A model generated the notes under the pieces. It searched no databases, was not told the origin of the DNA, and worked only from the letters and a program-made list of their open reading frames with translations. From an uncultured Clostridia bacterium (GTDB lineage: Bacteria; Bacillota; Clostridia; Oscillospirales; Acutalibacteraceae): 56,593 bases of DNA. Location of the stretch: the NCBI GenBank assembly GCA_937916395.1, contig CALFTN010000001.1, positions 1 to 56,593 on the forward strand, read 5' to 3'. A program made the position numbers and the translations under genes. Within the stretch, counting starts at the first letter, position 1; every line of letters begins with the position of its first letter. Positions 25,639-34,023 of the stretch are shown one piece after another.

Positions 25639-25839
25639 ATGGGTTCAGCAATAGCAATGCTTACAGCACTCGGTGCAGGTTTCGGTATGTGTTTCGCAAC
25701 TGCAAAGGCAGTTGAATCAGTTGCACGTCAACCAGAAGCAGCAAGTAAAATTCAGACAATCCTTCTTTTAGGTTGTGCTCTCGCAGAATCAACAGCTATC
25801 TACGCTTTCGTTGTAGCTCTCATTCTTTCAGGCAAATAA
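25639..25839 (+). CDS. atpE: ATP synthase Fo subunit c
   Basis: 66 residues, shorter than the usual 70-90; the first membrane helix has only about 25 residues before the loop. KAVESVARQPEA is the conserved polar loop that touches subunits gamma and epsilon. The second helix carries the ion-binding Glu in ALAESTAIYAF. The Ser-Thr after this Glu is found in Na+-binding rings, but the matching Gln of helix 1 is replaced by Met, so the coupling ion is unclear. ATG 25639 follows CGGAGGT. Confidence 0.95.
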   Translation: MGSAIAMLTALGAGFGMCFATAKAVESVARQPEAASKIQTILLLGCALAESTAIYAFVVALILSGK

Positions 25840-25867
25840 TTTAAATTTCTTTTAAGGTGTATTTATT

Positions 25868-26392
25868 ATGGATATGTTACAATCTTTAGGTATGTCAAAA
25901 GACCTTATTGCCGATCTTTTGATTAACATAGTCAGCATAATTGTTCTTTACCTTGTTGTTAAAAAATTAGCTTACAACCCTGTAAAAAAATTCTTAGATG
26001 CAAGAACTTCACGAGTTGAAGCTCAAAAAGCAGAAGCAGAAGATAGCCTTAAAGAAGCTACTGAAATGAAAGAAAAATATGATGAGCTTCTTAAAGATTC
26101 AGAAAATGCAAAAGCAGATGCTATAAAAGAAGGCATCAGCAATGCAAAAGCAGAAGCGACTGAAATTCTTAACTCTGCAAGAGAACAAGCAAAAACAATT
26201 GTTGATAAGGCAAACAAAAATGCAAAAGAAAAAGAGCAAGAAGCTATTGACAATGCTCGTGAAGAAATTGTTAATCTTGCTATTGATGCATCTGCTACTC
26301 TTTTAAAGAGAGAGTTTGACGATGCTGATAATAAACGTCTTATTGAAGATTTTCTTGATTCATTAAAAAGTAATGGTGATATAGATGCGTAA
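25868..26392 (+). CDS. atpF: ATP synthase Fo subunit b
   Basis: 174 residues. One N-terminal membrane helix (about residues 15-33) is followed by a long alanine- and glutamate-rich coiled coil and a C-terminal LAIDASATLLKREF segment that binds subunit delta. It is the outer stalk and has normal length. It overlaps atpH by 8 bases. Confidence 0.95.
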   Translation: MDMLQSLGMSKDLIADLLINIVSIIVLYLVVKKLAYNPVKKFLDARTSRVEAQKAEAEDSLKEATEMKEKYDELLKDSENAKADAIKEGISNAKAEATEILNSAREQAKTIVDKANKNAKEKEQEAIDNAREEIVNLAIDASATLLKREFDDADNKRLIEDFLDSLKSNGDIDA

Positions 26393-26615
26393 ATCAACTA
26401 TCATAGTTGCCGATAACATTACCATTCCTACCTTCAGATATCTTTGTGATGAATTGAAGAAAAAGCTTGGTAAGGATATTGATTTTGAGTATAGAATTGA
26501 TAACTCTATTATCGGTGGCTTTATAATTAATCTTGACGGTAAAGTTTACGATAACAGTATTAAAACACAACTAGAACGTTTGAAAAAACATATAAAGAAC
26601 GGAGATGAGGCTTGA
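26385..26615 (+). CDS. atpH: ATP synthase F1 subunit delta, C-terminal domain only
   Basis: 76 residues against about 180 in the normal delta subunit. Only the C-terminal part is present: FEYRIDNSIIGGFIINLDGK.YDNSIKTQLERLKKHI matches the conserved end of delta. The N-terminal six-helix domain, which in other bacteria clasps the tips of the alpha subunits, is missing. It is not hidden upstream: the preceding bases code for the intact end of AtpF, and no frameshift is visible. The operon position (F-H-A) is exact. Another protein may supply the lost domain, or the stalk may join F1 differently. Confidence 0.88.
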   Translation: MRKSTIIVADNITIPTFRYLCDELKKKLGKDIDFEYRIDNSIIGGFIINLDGKVYDNSIKTQLERLKKHIKNGDEA

Positions 26616-28111
26616 TGTCTGACAAGATTTTTGCAACTAAAAATGAATATCTTAAACAAAGACTCGAAAGCTTCTCCTCTACGCCTATTGTTTATGAAAG
26701 CGGTAATGTTTCATCCGTAGGTGATGGTGTTGCAACTGTTACTGGTCTTAAAAACCGTCTTTATGGCGAACTTTTAGAATTCGACGGTGAAATTTTTGGT
26801 ATGGCTCTAGACCTTAACGAAGATGGTGTTGGTGCCGTTCTCTTTGATAGTGCTGATGCAGTAAGCGTTGGCGATAAAGTAAAAGGCACAAACCGTGTAG
26901 CCGAAATTCCCGTTGGTCCTGAGCTTTTAGGCAGAATTATTGACCCAATAGGCAGAGCAATCGACGGCAAAGCATTAGACGCTAAAAAATATTTACCTGC
27001 AGAAAGACCTGCCCCTACAATTATCGACCGTGAACCAGTTTCAAAACCACTTGAAACAGGTATTCTTGCTATTGATAGTATGGTTCCTATTGGTCGTGGT
27101 CAGCGTGAGCTTATTATTGGTGACAGACAAACAGGTAAAACCTCAATTGCCCTTGATACAATTTTCAACCAGAAGGGCAAGGATGTTATTTGCGTTTACT
27201 GTGCTATAGGTCAAAAGGCTTCTAACATCTCTCAGGTTGTTGATTATCTAAACAAAAATGAAGCTATGGAATACACAGTAGTTGTTGCTTCAACTGCTTC
27301 TGATTCCCCTGCTACTCAATATCTTGCACCTTATTGTGCATGTACTGTTGCAGAGGGCTTTATGGCTGAAGGTAAAGATGTTTTAGTTATTTATGATGAC
27401 TTATCAAAGCATGCGGTAGCTTACCGTGCAATGTCTTTACTTCTTCACAGACCACCAGGACGTGAAGCTTACCCTGGTGATGTTTTCTACCTTCACTCAA
27501 GACTTCTTGAAAGAAGTGCTTGTCTTTCTAAAAAATTGGGTGGTGGCAGCATTACAGCTTTACCAATAGTAGAAACTACTGGTGGCAATATTTCCGCTTA
27601 CATACCAACCAACGTAATTTCTATTACTGATGGTCAGATTTATTTGGAAAGCGAATTATTTCACAGTGGTATGCGCCCTGCTATTAACACCGGTCTTTCT
27701 GTTTCTCGTGTTGGTAGAAGTGCTCAACACAAAGCTATGAGAAAAGTTTCTGGTACACTCCGTATTGAACTTTCACAATACAGAGAAATGGCTATTTTCA
27801 CTCGTTTTGGTAGTGATGTTGACGAGTCTACTGCAAAGCTTTTAAGAAAGGGCGAATGTCTTACTGAGCTCTTAAAGCAAGGTAAGGGTGAGCCACTGGA
27901 TTTATTTAAACAAGTTGCAATTCTTTTAGCATACAAACTCGATGTATTCGAAAATGTTCCTAAAAAGGAAATAAAGTTGAAAGCAAGTGAGCTTATAGAT
28001 ATGCTTCAGTCAAAATATCCTGATTATGTTAAAGAAATTAACAGTACAGGCGATATTACTGATGCCATTGAAAAGATTTTCACTAAAACAATGTTGGAGT
28101 TTAAACAATGA
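26615..28111 (+). CDS. atpA: ATP synthase F1 subunit alpha
   Basis: 498 residues. This is the non-catalytic nucleotide-binding subunit. Walker A is GDRQTGKTSIA near residue 170; KLGGGSITALPIVETTGGN and SRVGRSAQHKAMRKVSGTLR are family motifs. ATG 26615 overlaps the atpH stop (TGATG) with GGAGATGAGG upstream; a TTG three bases earlier is in frame but less likely. The N-terminal 25 residues, normally the delta contact, are still present. Confidence 0.97.
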   Translation: MSDKIFATKNEYLKQRLESFSSTPIVYESGNVSSVGDGVATVTGLKNRLYGELLEFDGEIFGMALDLNEDGVGAVLFDSADAVSVGDKVKGTNRVAEIPVGPELLGRIIDPIGRAIDGKALDAKKYLPAERPAPTIIDREPVSKPLETGILAIDSMVPIGRGQRELIIGDRQTGKTSIALDTIFNQKGKDVICVYCAIGQKASNISQVVDYLNKNEAMEYTVVVASTASDSPATQYLAPYCACTVAEGFMAEGKDVLVIYDDLSKHAVAYRAMSLLLHRPPGREAYPGDVFYLHSRLLERSACLSKKLGGGSITALPIVETTGGNISAYIPTNVISITDGQIYLESELFHSGMRPAINTGLSVSRVGRSAQHKAMRKVSGTLRIELSQYREMAIFTRFGSDVDESTAKLLRKGECLTELLKQGKGEPLDLFKQVAILLAYKLDVFENVPKKEIKLKASELIDMLQSKYPDYVKEINSTGDITDAIEKIFTKTMLEFKQ

Positions 28112-28977
28112 GTAACGCTAACGAAATAAAGCAACATCTCAAAGCAGTTGAACAAACAAGAAAGATAACAAATGCTATGTACTTGTTATCAACCTCTCGA
28201 ATGAAAAAGGCTATGAGCAGTATTGACTTTAACCTTTTTTATCTAGAGCGACTGCGTACTACAATTAAAGATATTCTTTCAAAAACAAAAAACAATAACT
28301 TAACAAATAAATTCATAGAAGAGCGTAACGCTGGTAGTGCTGTTTTTGTTGTTGTAACCTCTGACAAAGGTCTTTGTGGTGGTTACAATTCAGGTGTTGT
28401 AAACTTAGCCCTTGAAAAAATGAAAGAGCACAAAGATCCAATGGTTATCTCTCTAGGTATAATTGGTGACAGGCTTTTTAAAAACCATGGCATTGAACCT
28501 ACATATTCATGGTATGGTGCCTCTCAACACCCTACCTTAAACCTTGCAGGTCAGGTTGCATCAAAGCTTATTGAGTTATTTTTGACCAACGACTACAGAG
28601 AAGTTTATTTAGTTTATACCGAATATATCTCTTCATCTGTGCAGACACCTTGTATTAAGCGACTTTTACCACTTTTAAGACGAGATTTTCTTGACATCGA
28701 CTTTGAAAGTGACAAACGCGCCCAGATGATTTATGAACCCTCGGTAGAAATTGTTTTTGAACAGATTGTTTATCAATATGTGACGGGATTTATGTATGAC
28801 GTTTTTATGCAATCGGCTGTTAGCGAAAACATAGCAAGAATGAATGCTATGCAGAACGCTACTAAGAACGCTGACGAAATGATAGAAACGCTTTCTAAAG
28901 AACTCAATGCTGCCCGTCAACTTCAAATCACTAACGAAATAACAGAAATTGCTGCGGCAACAGAATTACAAAAGTGA
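28108..28977 (+). CDS. atpG: ATP synthase F1 subunit gamma
   Basis: 289 residues, the rotor shaft. The N-terminal helix has the family pattern EIKQHLKAVEQTRKITNAMYLLSTSRMKKA, SDKGLCGGYN follows, and the C-terminal helix ends NAMQNATKNADEMI...ITNEITEIAAA. It overlaps atpA by ATGA. Confidence 0.96.
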   Translation: MSNANEIKQHLKAVEQTRKITNAMYLLSTSRMKKAMSSIDFNLFYLERLRTTIKDILSKTKNNNLTNKFIEERNAGSAVFVVVTSDKGLCGGYNSGVVNLALEKMKEHKDPMVISLGIIGDRLFKNHGIEPTYSWYGASQHPTLNLAGQVASKLIELFLTNDYREVYLVYTEYISSSVQTPCIKRLLPLLRRDFLDIDFESDKRAQMIYEPSVEIVFEQIVYQYVTGFMYDVFMQSAVSENIARMNAMQNATKNADEMIETLSKELNAARQLQITNEITEIAAATELQK

Positions 28978-29000
28978 TTTTATAAGGATGATTTTGTCTT

Positions 29001-30386
29001 ATGAATATAATTTACAAAGGTGAAATAGTTAAAATTTCAGGTCCTGTTATTGATGTCCGTTTCAGCGGAAAGCTTCCACCTATTAACACCCTTCTTACTA
29101 TTGAAGGTGTTGATAAACACATTGAAGTTGCAATGCACATTGCTAAAAATACAGTAAGAGCAATAGCTCTTGAAGCTACAGAAGGCCTTTCTTGTGGCTT
29201 AAAGGTGGTATCTGACGGCAACGGAATTATGGTCCCTGTCGGCGACAAGGTTATAGGCAGAGTTGTCGACGTTTTGGGCAGACCTATAGATGGCAAAGGC
29301 AATATTGAAGCTGACCATAAATTACCAATTCATAGAGAACCACCCTCACTTCACGAGCAGAAACCTGCTACAGAAGTTCTTGAAACCGGTATTAAAGTTA
29401 TCGACTTACTCGTGCCTTACACAAAGGGTGGTAAAATCGGTCTTTTTGGTGGTGCCGGTGTTGGTAAAACCGTTCTTATTATGGAAATGATTCATAACAT
29501 CGCAACAAACCACGGTGGTTACTCAGTTTTCACCGGTGTTGGTGAAAGAAGCCGTGAGGGTAACGAGCTTATGCACGATATGAGCGAGAGTGGTGTTATC
29601 AACAAAACAATTCTTGCTTTCGGTCAGATGAATGAGCCTTCTGGTAGCCGTATGAGGATTGCTCTTACAGGTCTTACAATGGCTGAATATCTTCGTGATG
29701 AACGCCATCAGGACGTGCTTTTATTCGTGGATAACATTTACAGATATGTTCAGGCTGGTAACGAAGTTTCTGCTCTTTTAGGCAGACTGCCAAGTGCCGT
29801 TGGTTACCAACCAACCCTTGCTAATGAATTGGGTGAATTAGAAGAAAGAATTGCATCTACCAGTAAGGGCTCAATTACATCTGTTCAGGCTGTTTATGTT
29901 CCTGCCGATGACCTTACAGACCCTGCTCCTGCAACAATCTTTACACACCTTGACGCTACAACTGTTCTTTCAAGAAGCATTTCTGAGCTTGGTATTTACC
30001 CTGCTGTTGACCCACTTGAATCTACGAGCCGTGCCCTTGAGCCTGAAATTGTTGGCGAACTCCACTACAGAGTTGCTCGTGGCGTTCAAGAATGTTTACA
30101 AAGATATTCTGAGCTTAAAGATATTATTGCTATTCTCGGTATGGAAGAGCTTTCTGAAGAAGACCGTCTCACAGTTTACAGAGCAAGAAAAATTCAAAAA
30201 TTCCTCTCTCAACCAATGAATGTTGCTACTGCCTTCACAGGTGTTAAAGGTCAGTTTGTTCCTATTAAAGAAACTATTGAAAGCTTCAGGCAAATTATTG
30301 ACGGCGAAGCAGACGATATTCCAGAAGCAGCTTTCTTTATGGTTGGCTCTATTAAAGATGCAAGAGAAAAAGCAAAAACTTTATAA
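29001..30386 (+). CDS. atpD: ATP synthase F1 subunit beta
   Basis: 461 residues, the catalytic subunit. Walker A is GGAGVGKTVLI, the catalytic Glu lies in GVGERSREGNEL, and the DELSEED-type lever reads EELSEED. Two usually invariant stretches differ slightly (MNEPSGSR for MNEPPGxR; DNIYRYVQAGNE for DNIFRFxQAGSE), but no catalytic residue is lost. ATG 29001 is preceded by AAGGATG. Confidence 0.97.
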   Translation: MNIIYKGEIVKISGPVIDVRFSGKLPPINTLLTIEGVDKHIEVAMHIAKNTVRAIALEATEGLSCGLKVVSDGNGIMVPVGDKVIGRVVDVLGRPIDGKGNIEADHKLPIHREPPSLHEQKPATEVLETGIKVIDLLVPYTKGGKIGLFGGAGVGKTVLIMEMIHNIATNHGGYSVFTGVGERSREGNELMHDMSESGVINKTILAFGQMNEPSGSRMRIALTGLTMAEYLRDERHQDVLLFVDNIYRYVQAGNEVSALLGRLPSAVGYQPTLANELGELEERIASTSKGSITSVQAVYVPADDLTDPAPATIFTHLDATTVLSRSISELGIYPAVDPLESTSRALEPEIVGELHYRVARGVQECLQRYSELKDIIAILGMEELSEEDRLTVYRARKIQKFLSQPMNVATAFTGVKGQFVPIKETIESFRQIIDGEADDIPEAAFFMVGSIKDAREKAKTL

Positions 30387-30398
30387 GGTGTGACTAAT

Positions 30399-30809
30399 AT
30401 GCCTAAATTCAAATTAGAAATGTTCACCCCTAAAAAGCAATTTTTTGTTGGCGAAGTGGATGCAGTTACCTGCAACGCCGCTGATGGTGAATTAAGTGTT
30501 CTTTATGGTCACCAACCAATGATTGTTGCTTTGCCTCCGGGTGAAATTAAAATTAAACAAGATGGTGAATGGAAGAAAGCTTTCGTCGGTGACGGTTTTA
30601 TGGAAGTAAGACCAGACGATGTTCTTGTGTTCACCCACCTTTTAGAGTGGCCTGAAGATATTGACGAAGCAAAGGCACAGTTGCTTCTAGAACAAGAAAA
30701 AGAGCAATTAAGAAATGCCGCTTCATTCAGCGAACACAGACGAACTGAAATTGAGCTTCAACGAATGATGACCACTTTAAGAAAGAAAAATTATAATTTA
30801 AATATATGA
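30399..30809 (+). CDS. atpC: ATP synthase F1 subunit epsilon
   Basis: 136 residues. An N-terminal beta-sandwich (FKLEMFTPKKQFFVGEVDAV, DGELSVLYGHQPMI) and a C-terminal two-helix part rich in Glu and Lys, which can inhibit ATP hydrolysis in many species. ATG 30399 is preferred to GTG 30390, which lies in the AAGGTG binding site. It is the last gene of the operon, followed by a strong terminator. Confidence 0.94.
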   Translation: MPKFKLEMFTPKKQFFVGEVDAVTCNAADGELSVLYGHQPMIVALPPGEIKIKQDGEWKKAFVGDGFMEVRPDDVLVFTHLLEWPEDIDEAKAQLLLEQEKEQLRNAASFSEHRRTEIELQRMMTTLRKKNYNLNI

Positions 30810-30834
30810 TATATTGTAATTTTCTATAAATTTA

Positions 30835-30879
30835 TTCCTATGTATTCTAAATTTTAGTTAAATACATAGGAATTTTTTT
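30835..30879 (+). terminator. Terminator of the ATP synthase operon
   Basis: TTCCTATGTATT (30835-30846) pairs with AATACATAGGAA (30861-30872), followed by seven T. Confidence 0.85.
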
Positions 30880-30895
30880 GTTATGTCAAATTTTG

Positions 30896-30924
30896 TTGAA
30901 AACTGAAAATTCCAGGTGTATAAT
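30896..30924 (+). promoter_or_regulatory. Promoter of the SulP gene
   Basis: TTGAAA (30896-30901), a 17-bp spacer and a perfect TATAAT (30919-30924). The -10 overlaps the left arm of the inverted repeat at 30920-30963. Confidence 0.7.
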
Positions 30925-30963
30925 ACCCCTGTTAAAAAATTTAAAAATAGGTCGGGGTATTAT
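30920..30963 (+). promoter_or_regulatory. 10-bp inverted repeat spanning the -10 and the start codon of the SulP gene
   Basis: ATAATACCCC (30920-30929) and GGGGTATTAT (30954-30963) are perfect complements 24 bases apart. The right arm contains the GGGG ribosome binding site and the first bases of the start codon; the left arm overlaps the -10. It could be an operator. An RNA hairpin is possible only if transcription starts at or before 30920. Confidence 0.5.
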
Positions 30964-32605
30964 GACAAAATTAAAGCCAAAGCTTTTTTCGGTAATTAAA
31001 AATTATAACAAGGGGCAGTTTGTAAAGGACTTAACTGCTGGTCTCATAGTTGCAATTATTGCTTTACCACTTTCTATTGCGCTTGCTCTCGCTTCTGGTG
31101 CAACACCAGAGCAAGGTCTTTACACAGCTATTGTGGCAGGTTTTTTAATTTCATTTTTAGGTGGTAGCCGTGTTCAGATTGCAGGTCCTACTGCGGCATT
31201 TGCTTCAATTGTTGCTGGTATTATTGCAACAAACGGTTTTTCAGGACTTGTTATTGCAACACTTATGGCTGGTGTAATGCTCATAATAATGGGTGTTTGT
31301 AAATTTGGTAGTCTTATTAAATTCATTCCATTTACAATTACAACTGGCTTTACTTCTGGTATTGCAGTTACAATTTTAATAGGACAAATAAAAGACTTCT
31401 TGGGTCTTACATTTAAAAACTCCCCTGTTGAAACAGTAGAAAAGATTGAAGAAATTGCTCACTCTATTACTACTATAAACCCAATGGCAGCTGTTATAGG
31501 TGTAATTTCTCTTGCAATTTTAATTATAATGCCAAAAATCATAAAAAAAGTTCCACCATCAATTTTTGCAATTCTCGTTTCTGCATTACTCGTTGAATTT
31601 TTAGATTTAGATGTTCTTACCATTGGTGATTTATATGAAATTTCATCAAAAGCACCAACACCATCAATCCCTGAATTCTCATTTGAAACAATAAAAGCTG
31701 TTTTCCCTGACGCAGTTACTATTGCAGTACTCGCTGCTATTGAATCTCTTCTTTCTTGTGTTGTTGCAGATGGTATGATTGGTAGCAGACACAACTCAAA
31801 TATGGAGTTAGTTGCACAAGGTGTTGGTAACATTGGTTCTGCGCTTTTTGGTGGTATTCCTGCAACAGGTGCTATTGCAAGAACTGCCGCAAACATTAAA
31901 AATGGTGGTAGAACACCAATAGCTGGTATGGTTCACGCTGTTGTTCTTCTTTTGGTTTTACTCGTTTTAATGCCACTTGCTTCATATATTCCAATGCCAA
32001 CAATTGCGGCAATTCTCTTTATAGTTGCTTATAATATGAGTGAATGGCGTGAATTTAAAGCAATTGTTAAAACATCCCCTAAAAGTGATATATTCGTTCT
32101 TGTTTTAACATTTGTGTTAACAATTGCATTTGACTTGGTTGTAGCTATTGCAGTTGGTCTTATTCTCTCAACACTTCTCTTTATGAAGCGTATGAGCGAC
32201 GAAACAAATGCTTATGGCTGGAAAGAATTTGACGAAGCAACTGACGAAGATAATGTTAACTTAAAGGTTATTCCAAAAGGTGCTTCTGTATTCGAAATTA
32301 CAGGTCCTATCTTCTTTGGTGCGGCAACGAAATTTACAGATACACTTTCTTCCACAGACAAAAAAGTACTTATTTTAAGAATGAGAAGCGTTCCTGCAAT
32401 TGACGCTACTGGTATTCACGCTTTTGAAACAATTCTTAAAAACTTTGAGAAAAAAGGTAAAACACTTATAATTTCTCACGCAAACGAACAACCTTTAAAA
32501 GCACTCAAAAAATCTGGTCTTTATTCTAAGATTGGTAAAGAAAACTTCCAGAGAAACATTAACGATGCTTTAAAAAGAGCGGAAGAGATATTAAAAAGCA
32601 ATTAA
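30962..32605 (+). CDS. SulP-family anion transporter with STAS domain
   Basis: 547 residues. The N-terminal membrane part has about 11-14 helices, beginning LTAGLIVAIIALPLSIALALASG, with GSRVQIAGPTAAFASI, the anion-site region of SLC26/SulP proteins. The last 120 residues or so form a STAS domain (SVFEITGPIFFGAATKFTD, VPAIDATGIHAFE). The family carries sulfate, bicarbonate or dicarboxylates; the substrate is not readable. ATG 30962 is chosen over upstream in-frame ATGs because a promoter ends at 30924 and GGGG lies just upstream. Confidence 0.93.
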   Translation: MTKLKPKLFSVIKNYNKGQFVKDLTAGLIVAIIALPLSIALALASGATPEQGLYTAIVAGFLISFLGGSRVQIAGPTAAFASIVAGIIATNGFSGLVIATLMAGVMLIIMGVCKFGSLIKFIPFTITTGFTSGIAVTILIGQIKDFLGLTFKNSPVETVEKIEEIAHSITTINPMAAVIGVISLAILIIMPKIIKKVPPSIFAILVSALLVEFLDLDVLTIGDLYEISSKAPTPSIPEFSFETIKAVFPDAVTIAVLAAIESLLSCVVADGMIGSRHNSNMELVAQGVGNIGSALFGGIPATGAIARTAANIKNGGRTPIAGMVHAVVLLLVLLVLMPLASYIPMPTIAAILFIVAYNMSEWREFKAIVKTSPKSDIFVLVLTFVLTIAFDLVVAIAVGLILSTLLFMKRMSDETNAYGWKEFDEATDEDNVNLKVIPKGASVFEITGPIFFGAATKFTDTLSSTDKKVLILRMRSVPAIDATGIHAFETILKNFEKKGKTLIISHANEQPLKALKKSGLYSKIGKENFQRNINDALKRAEEILKSN

Positions 32606-32652
32606 AAAAGTAGCAATCTATTCACTTTATTGAATAGATTGCTACTTTTTTA
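32604..32652. terminator. Bidirectional terminator
   Basis: GTAGCAATCTATTCA (32610-32624) pairs perfectly with TGAATAGATTGCTAC (32631-32645). An A-run lies before it and a T-run after, so it serves the SulP gene and the convergent ATPase gene. Confidence 0.9.
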
Positions 32653-32668
32653 TTCCTTTGAAAATCGG

Positions 32669-33862
32669 TTATTTACTTAACAACCAATCTGCCACATCAA
32701 TAATCTTAACACCCTCATATTGATATTCTGGGTTTCTTGTTCGTGCTATCACCATCTTTGGGTAGGCATCTTTTATTTTTAACAATGGTTCTACTTCTCG
32801 TTTAAAAGTTTCAGGTAAAGTTATATTGTCTGAAACCTGAATATAAATCTTCTCACTTCTTTTTAAAGCAACAAAATCAATTTCCTTTTTATACAAAACG
32901 CCAACATAAACCTCATAACCACGTCTGAGCAATTCTATCGCAACGATATTTTCAATCACTCTGCCGCTATCCAGATTCTTTGTACCAAGTTTTGCATAGC
33001 GAAATGTATGGTCGCTTAAATAATACTTATCATTGGTTGTAAGATACTTTTTTCCTTTAATATCATATCTACGAAACTTATAGAAAGCAAAAGCATTACA
33101 AAGAAATTGAAGATAATTACCAACGGTCTTATGATTGATTTTATCTTTATTTGATGTAAGCGTATCTGTGATACTTCTTGCCGAGGTTAAGTTGGATACG
33201 TTATCCATTAAAAACTGAGAGACTCTACTCATCAAAATGGGATTTTTAATACTATACTTTTGACTTATATCTCTTAAAATCAAAGTATCAAAAACATTTT
33301 CTATATAATCAAATTTATCTTCCATCTCTTTATACAAATAAGAACCAGCCATACCACCTTCAAGCATATAGTTATCAAAAGCAGTATATTTATCTGTAAA
33401 TTCGAAGTAATTAACATACTCTGCAAATGAAAATGGATAAACCTTAATTTCAAAAGTTCTGCCAGTAAATAATGTTGCTAAGTCTGAACTGAGCAAGAAA
33501 GCATTAGAGCCTGTGATATAAATATCGTACATTTCGGTGGCATGTAGATTATTTATACACAGTTCAAAGTTATTACACATTTGAATTTCGTCAATTAAAA
33601 CAAAATTATCCTCACCATCAATAAAGTTATTTTCGACATACTCGTTAAGAGCCTTATAGTCCTTTAGTTGGTCATACTTAGACAGGTTAAAGTTGATATG
33701 GATAATATTAGCACCTTGAATATTTGCTTGCACGTAATTCTTAAAAGCTTCTAATAGCTTTGATTTACCAGAACGTCGTACACCAGTTATAACTTTAATA
33801 TCGGGGGTTCCAATAACACCTATCATTTTATCTAAATATTGCTTTCTTTCAATCAGTTTCAT
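32669..33862 (-). CDS. AAA-type ATPase with DUF4143-like C-terminus
   Basis: 397 residues. Walker A is GVRRSGKSKLLE near residue 28 and Walker B is FVLIDEIQMC near 95, followed by the sensor YITGSNAFLLSSDL. The C-terminal half (YLSDHTFRYAKLG...IENIVAIELLRRGYEV, VLYKKEIDFVA) is the nuclease-fold-like DUF4143 part. These proteins are very common in gut anaerobes and archaea; their function is not established. It is monocistronic, with the promoter at 33884-33912. Confidence 0.88.
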   Translation of the reverse strand: MKLIERKQYLDKMIGVIGTPDIKVITGVRRSGKSKLLEAFKNYVQANIQGANIIHINFNLSKYDQLKDYKALNEYVENNFIDGEDNFVLIDEIQMCNNFELCINNLHATEMYDIYITGSNAFLLSSDLATLFTGRTFEIKVYPFSFAEYVNYFEFTDKYTAFDNYMLEGGMAGSYLYKEMEDKFDYIENVFDTLILRDISQKYSIKNPILMSRVSQFLMDNVSNLTSARSITDTLTSNKDKINHKTVGNYLQFLCNAFAFYKFRRYDIKGKKYLTTNDKYYLSDHTFRYAKLGTKNLDSGRVIENIVAIELLRRGYEVYVGVLYKKEIDFVALKRSEKIYIQVSDNITLPETFKREVEPLLKIKDAYPKMVIARTRNPEYQYEGVKIIDVADWLLSK

Positions 33863-33883
33863 GGAGAATCACCTCACAAACTT

Positions 33884-33912
33884 ATCATATCACATCCACT
33901 TCCCAAAATCAA
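33884..33912 (-). promoter_or_regulatory. Promoter of the AAA ATPase gene
   Basis: On the minus strand, TTGATT (33907-33912), a 17-bp spacer and TATGAT (33884-33889). A 10-bp inverted repeat, CTTCCCAAAA (33899-33908) with TTTTGGGAAG (33924-33933), overlaps the -35. Confidence 0.55.
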
Positions 33913-33977
33913 TGTTTTTTTATTTTTGGGAAGCAGAACTCCAACAAAAAATACCTTCACCCTATTTAAAAAGCAAA

Positions 33978-34010
33978 TGGAAGACAACTTCATTACAAAG
34001 TGTCTCCCAT
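33978..34010 (-). terminator. Terminator of the coiled-coil gene pair
   Basis: On the minus strand GGGAGACA pairs with TGTCTTCC, with one G-U and a 14-nt loop, followed by ATTTGCTTTTT. It lies about 15 bases past the stop at 34024. Confidence 0.55.
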
Positions 34011-34023
34011 TAGGTATCTTTTA

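Noticed and set aside
26023..26397. Minus-strand serine/alanine-rich frame opposite atpF
   Set aside because: It is the mirror of the Glu/Lys/Ala-rich coiled coil of subunit b and not a separate gene.
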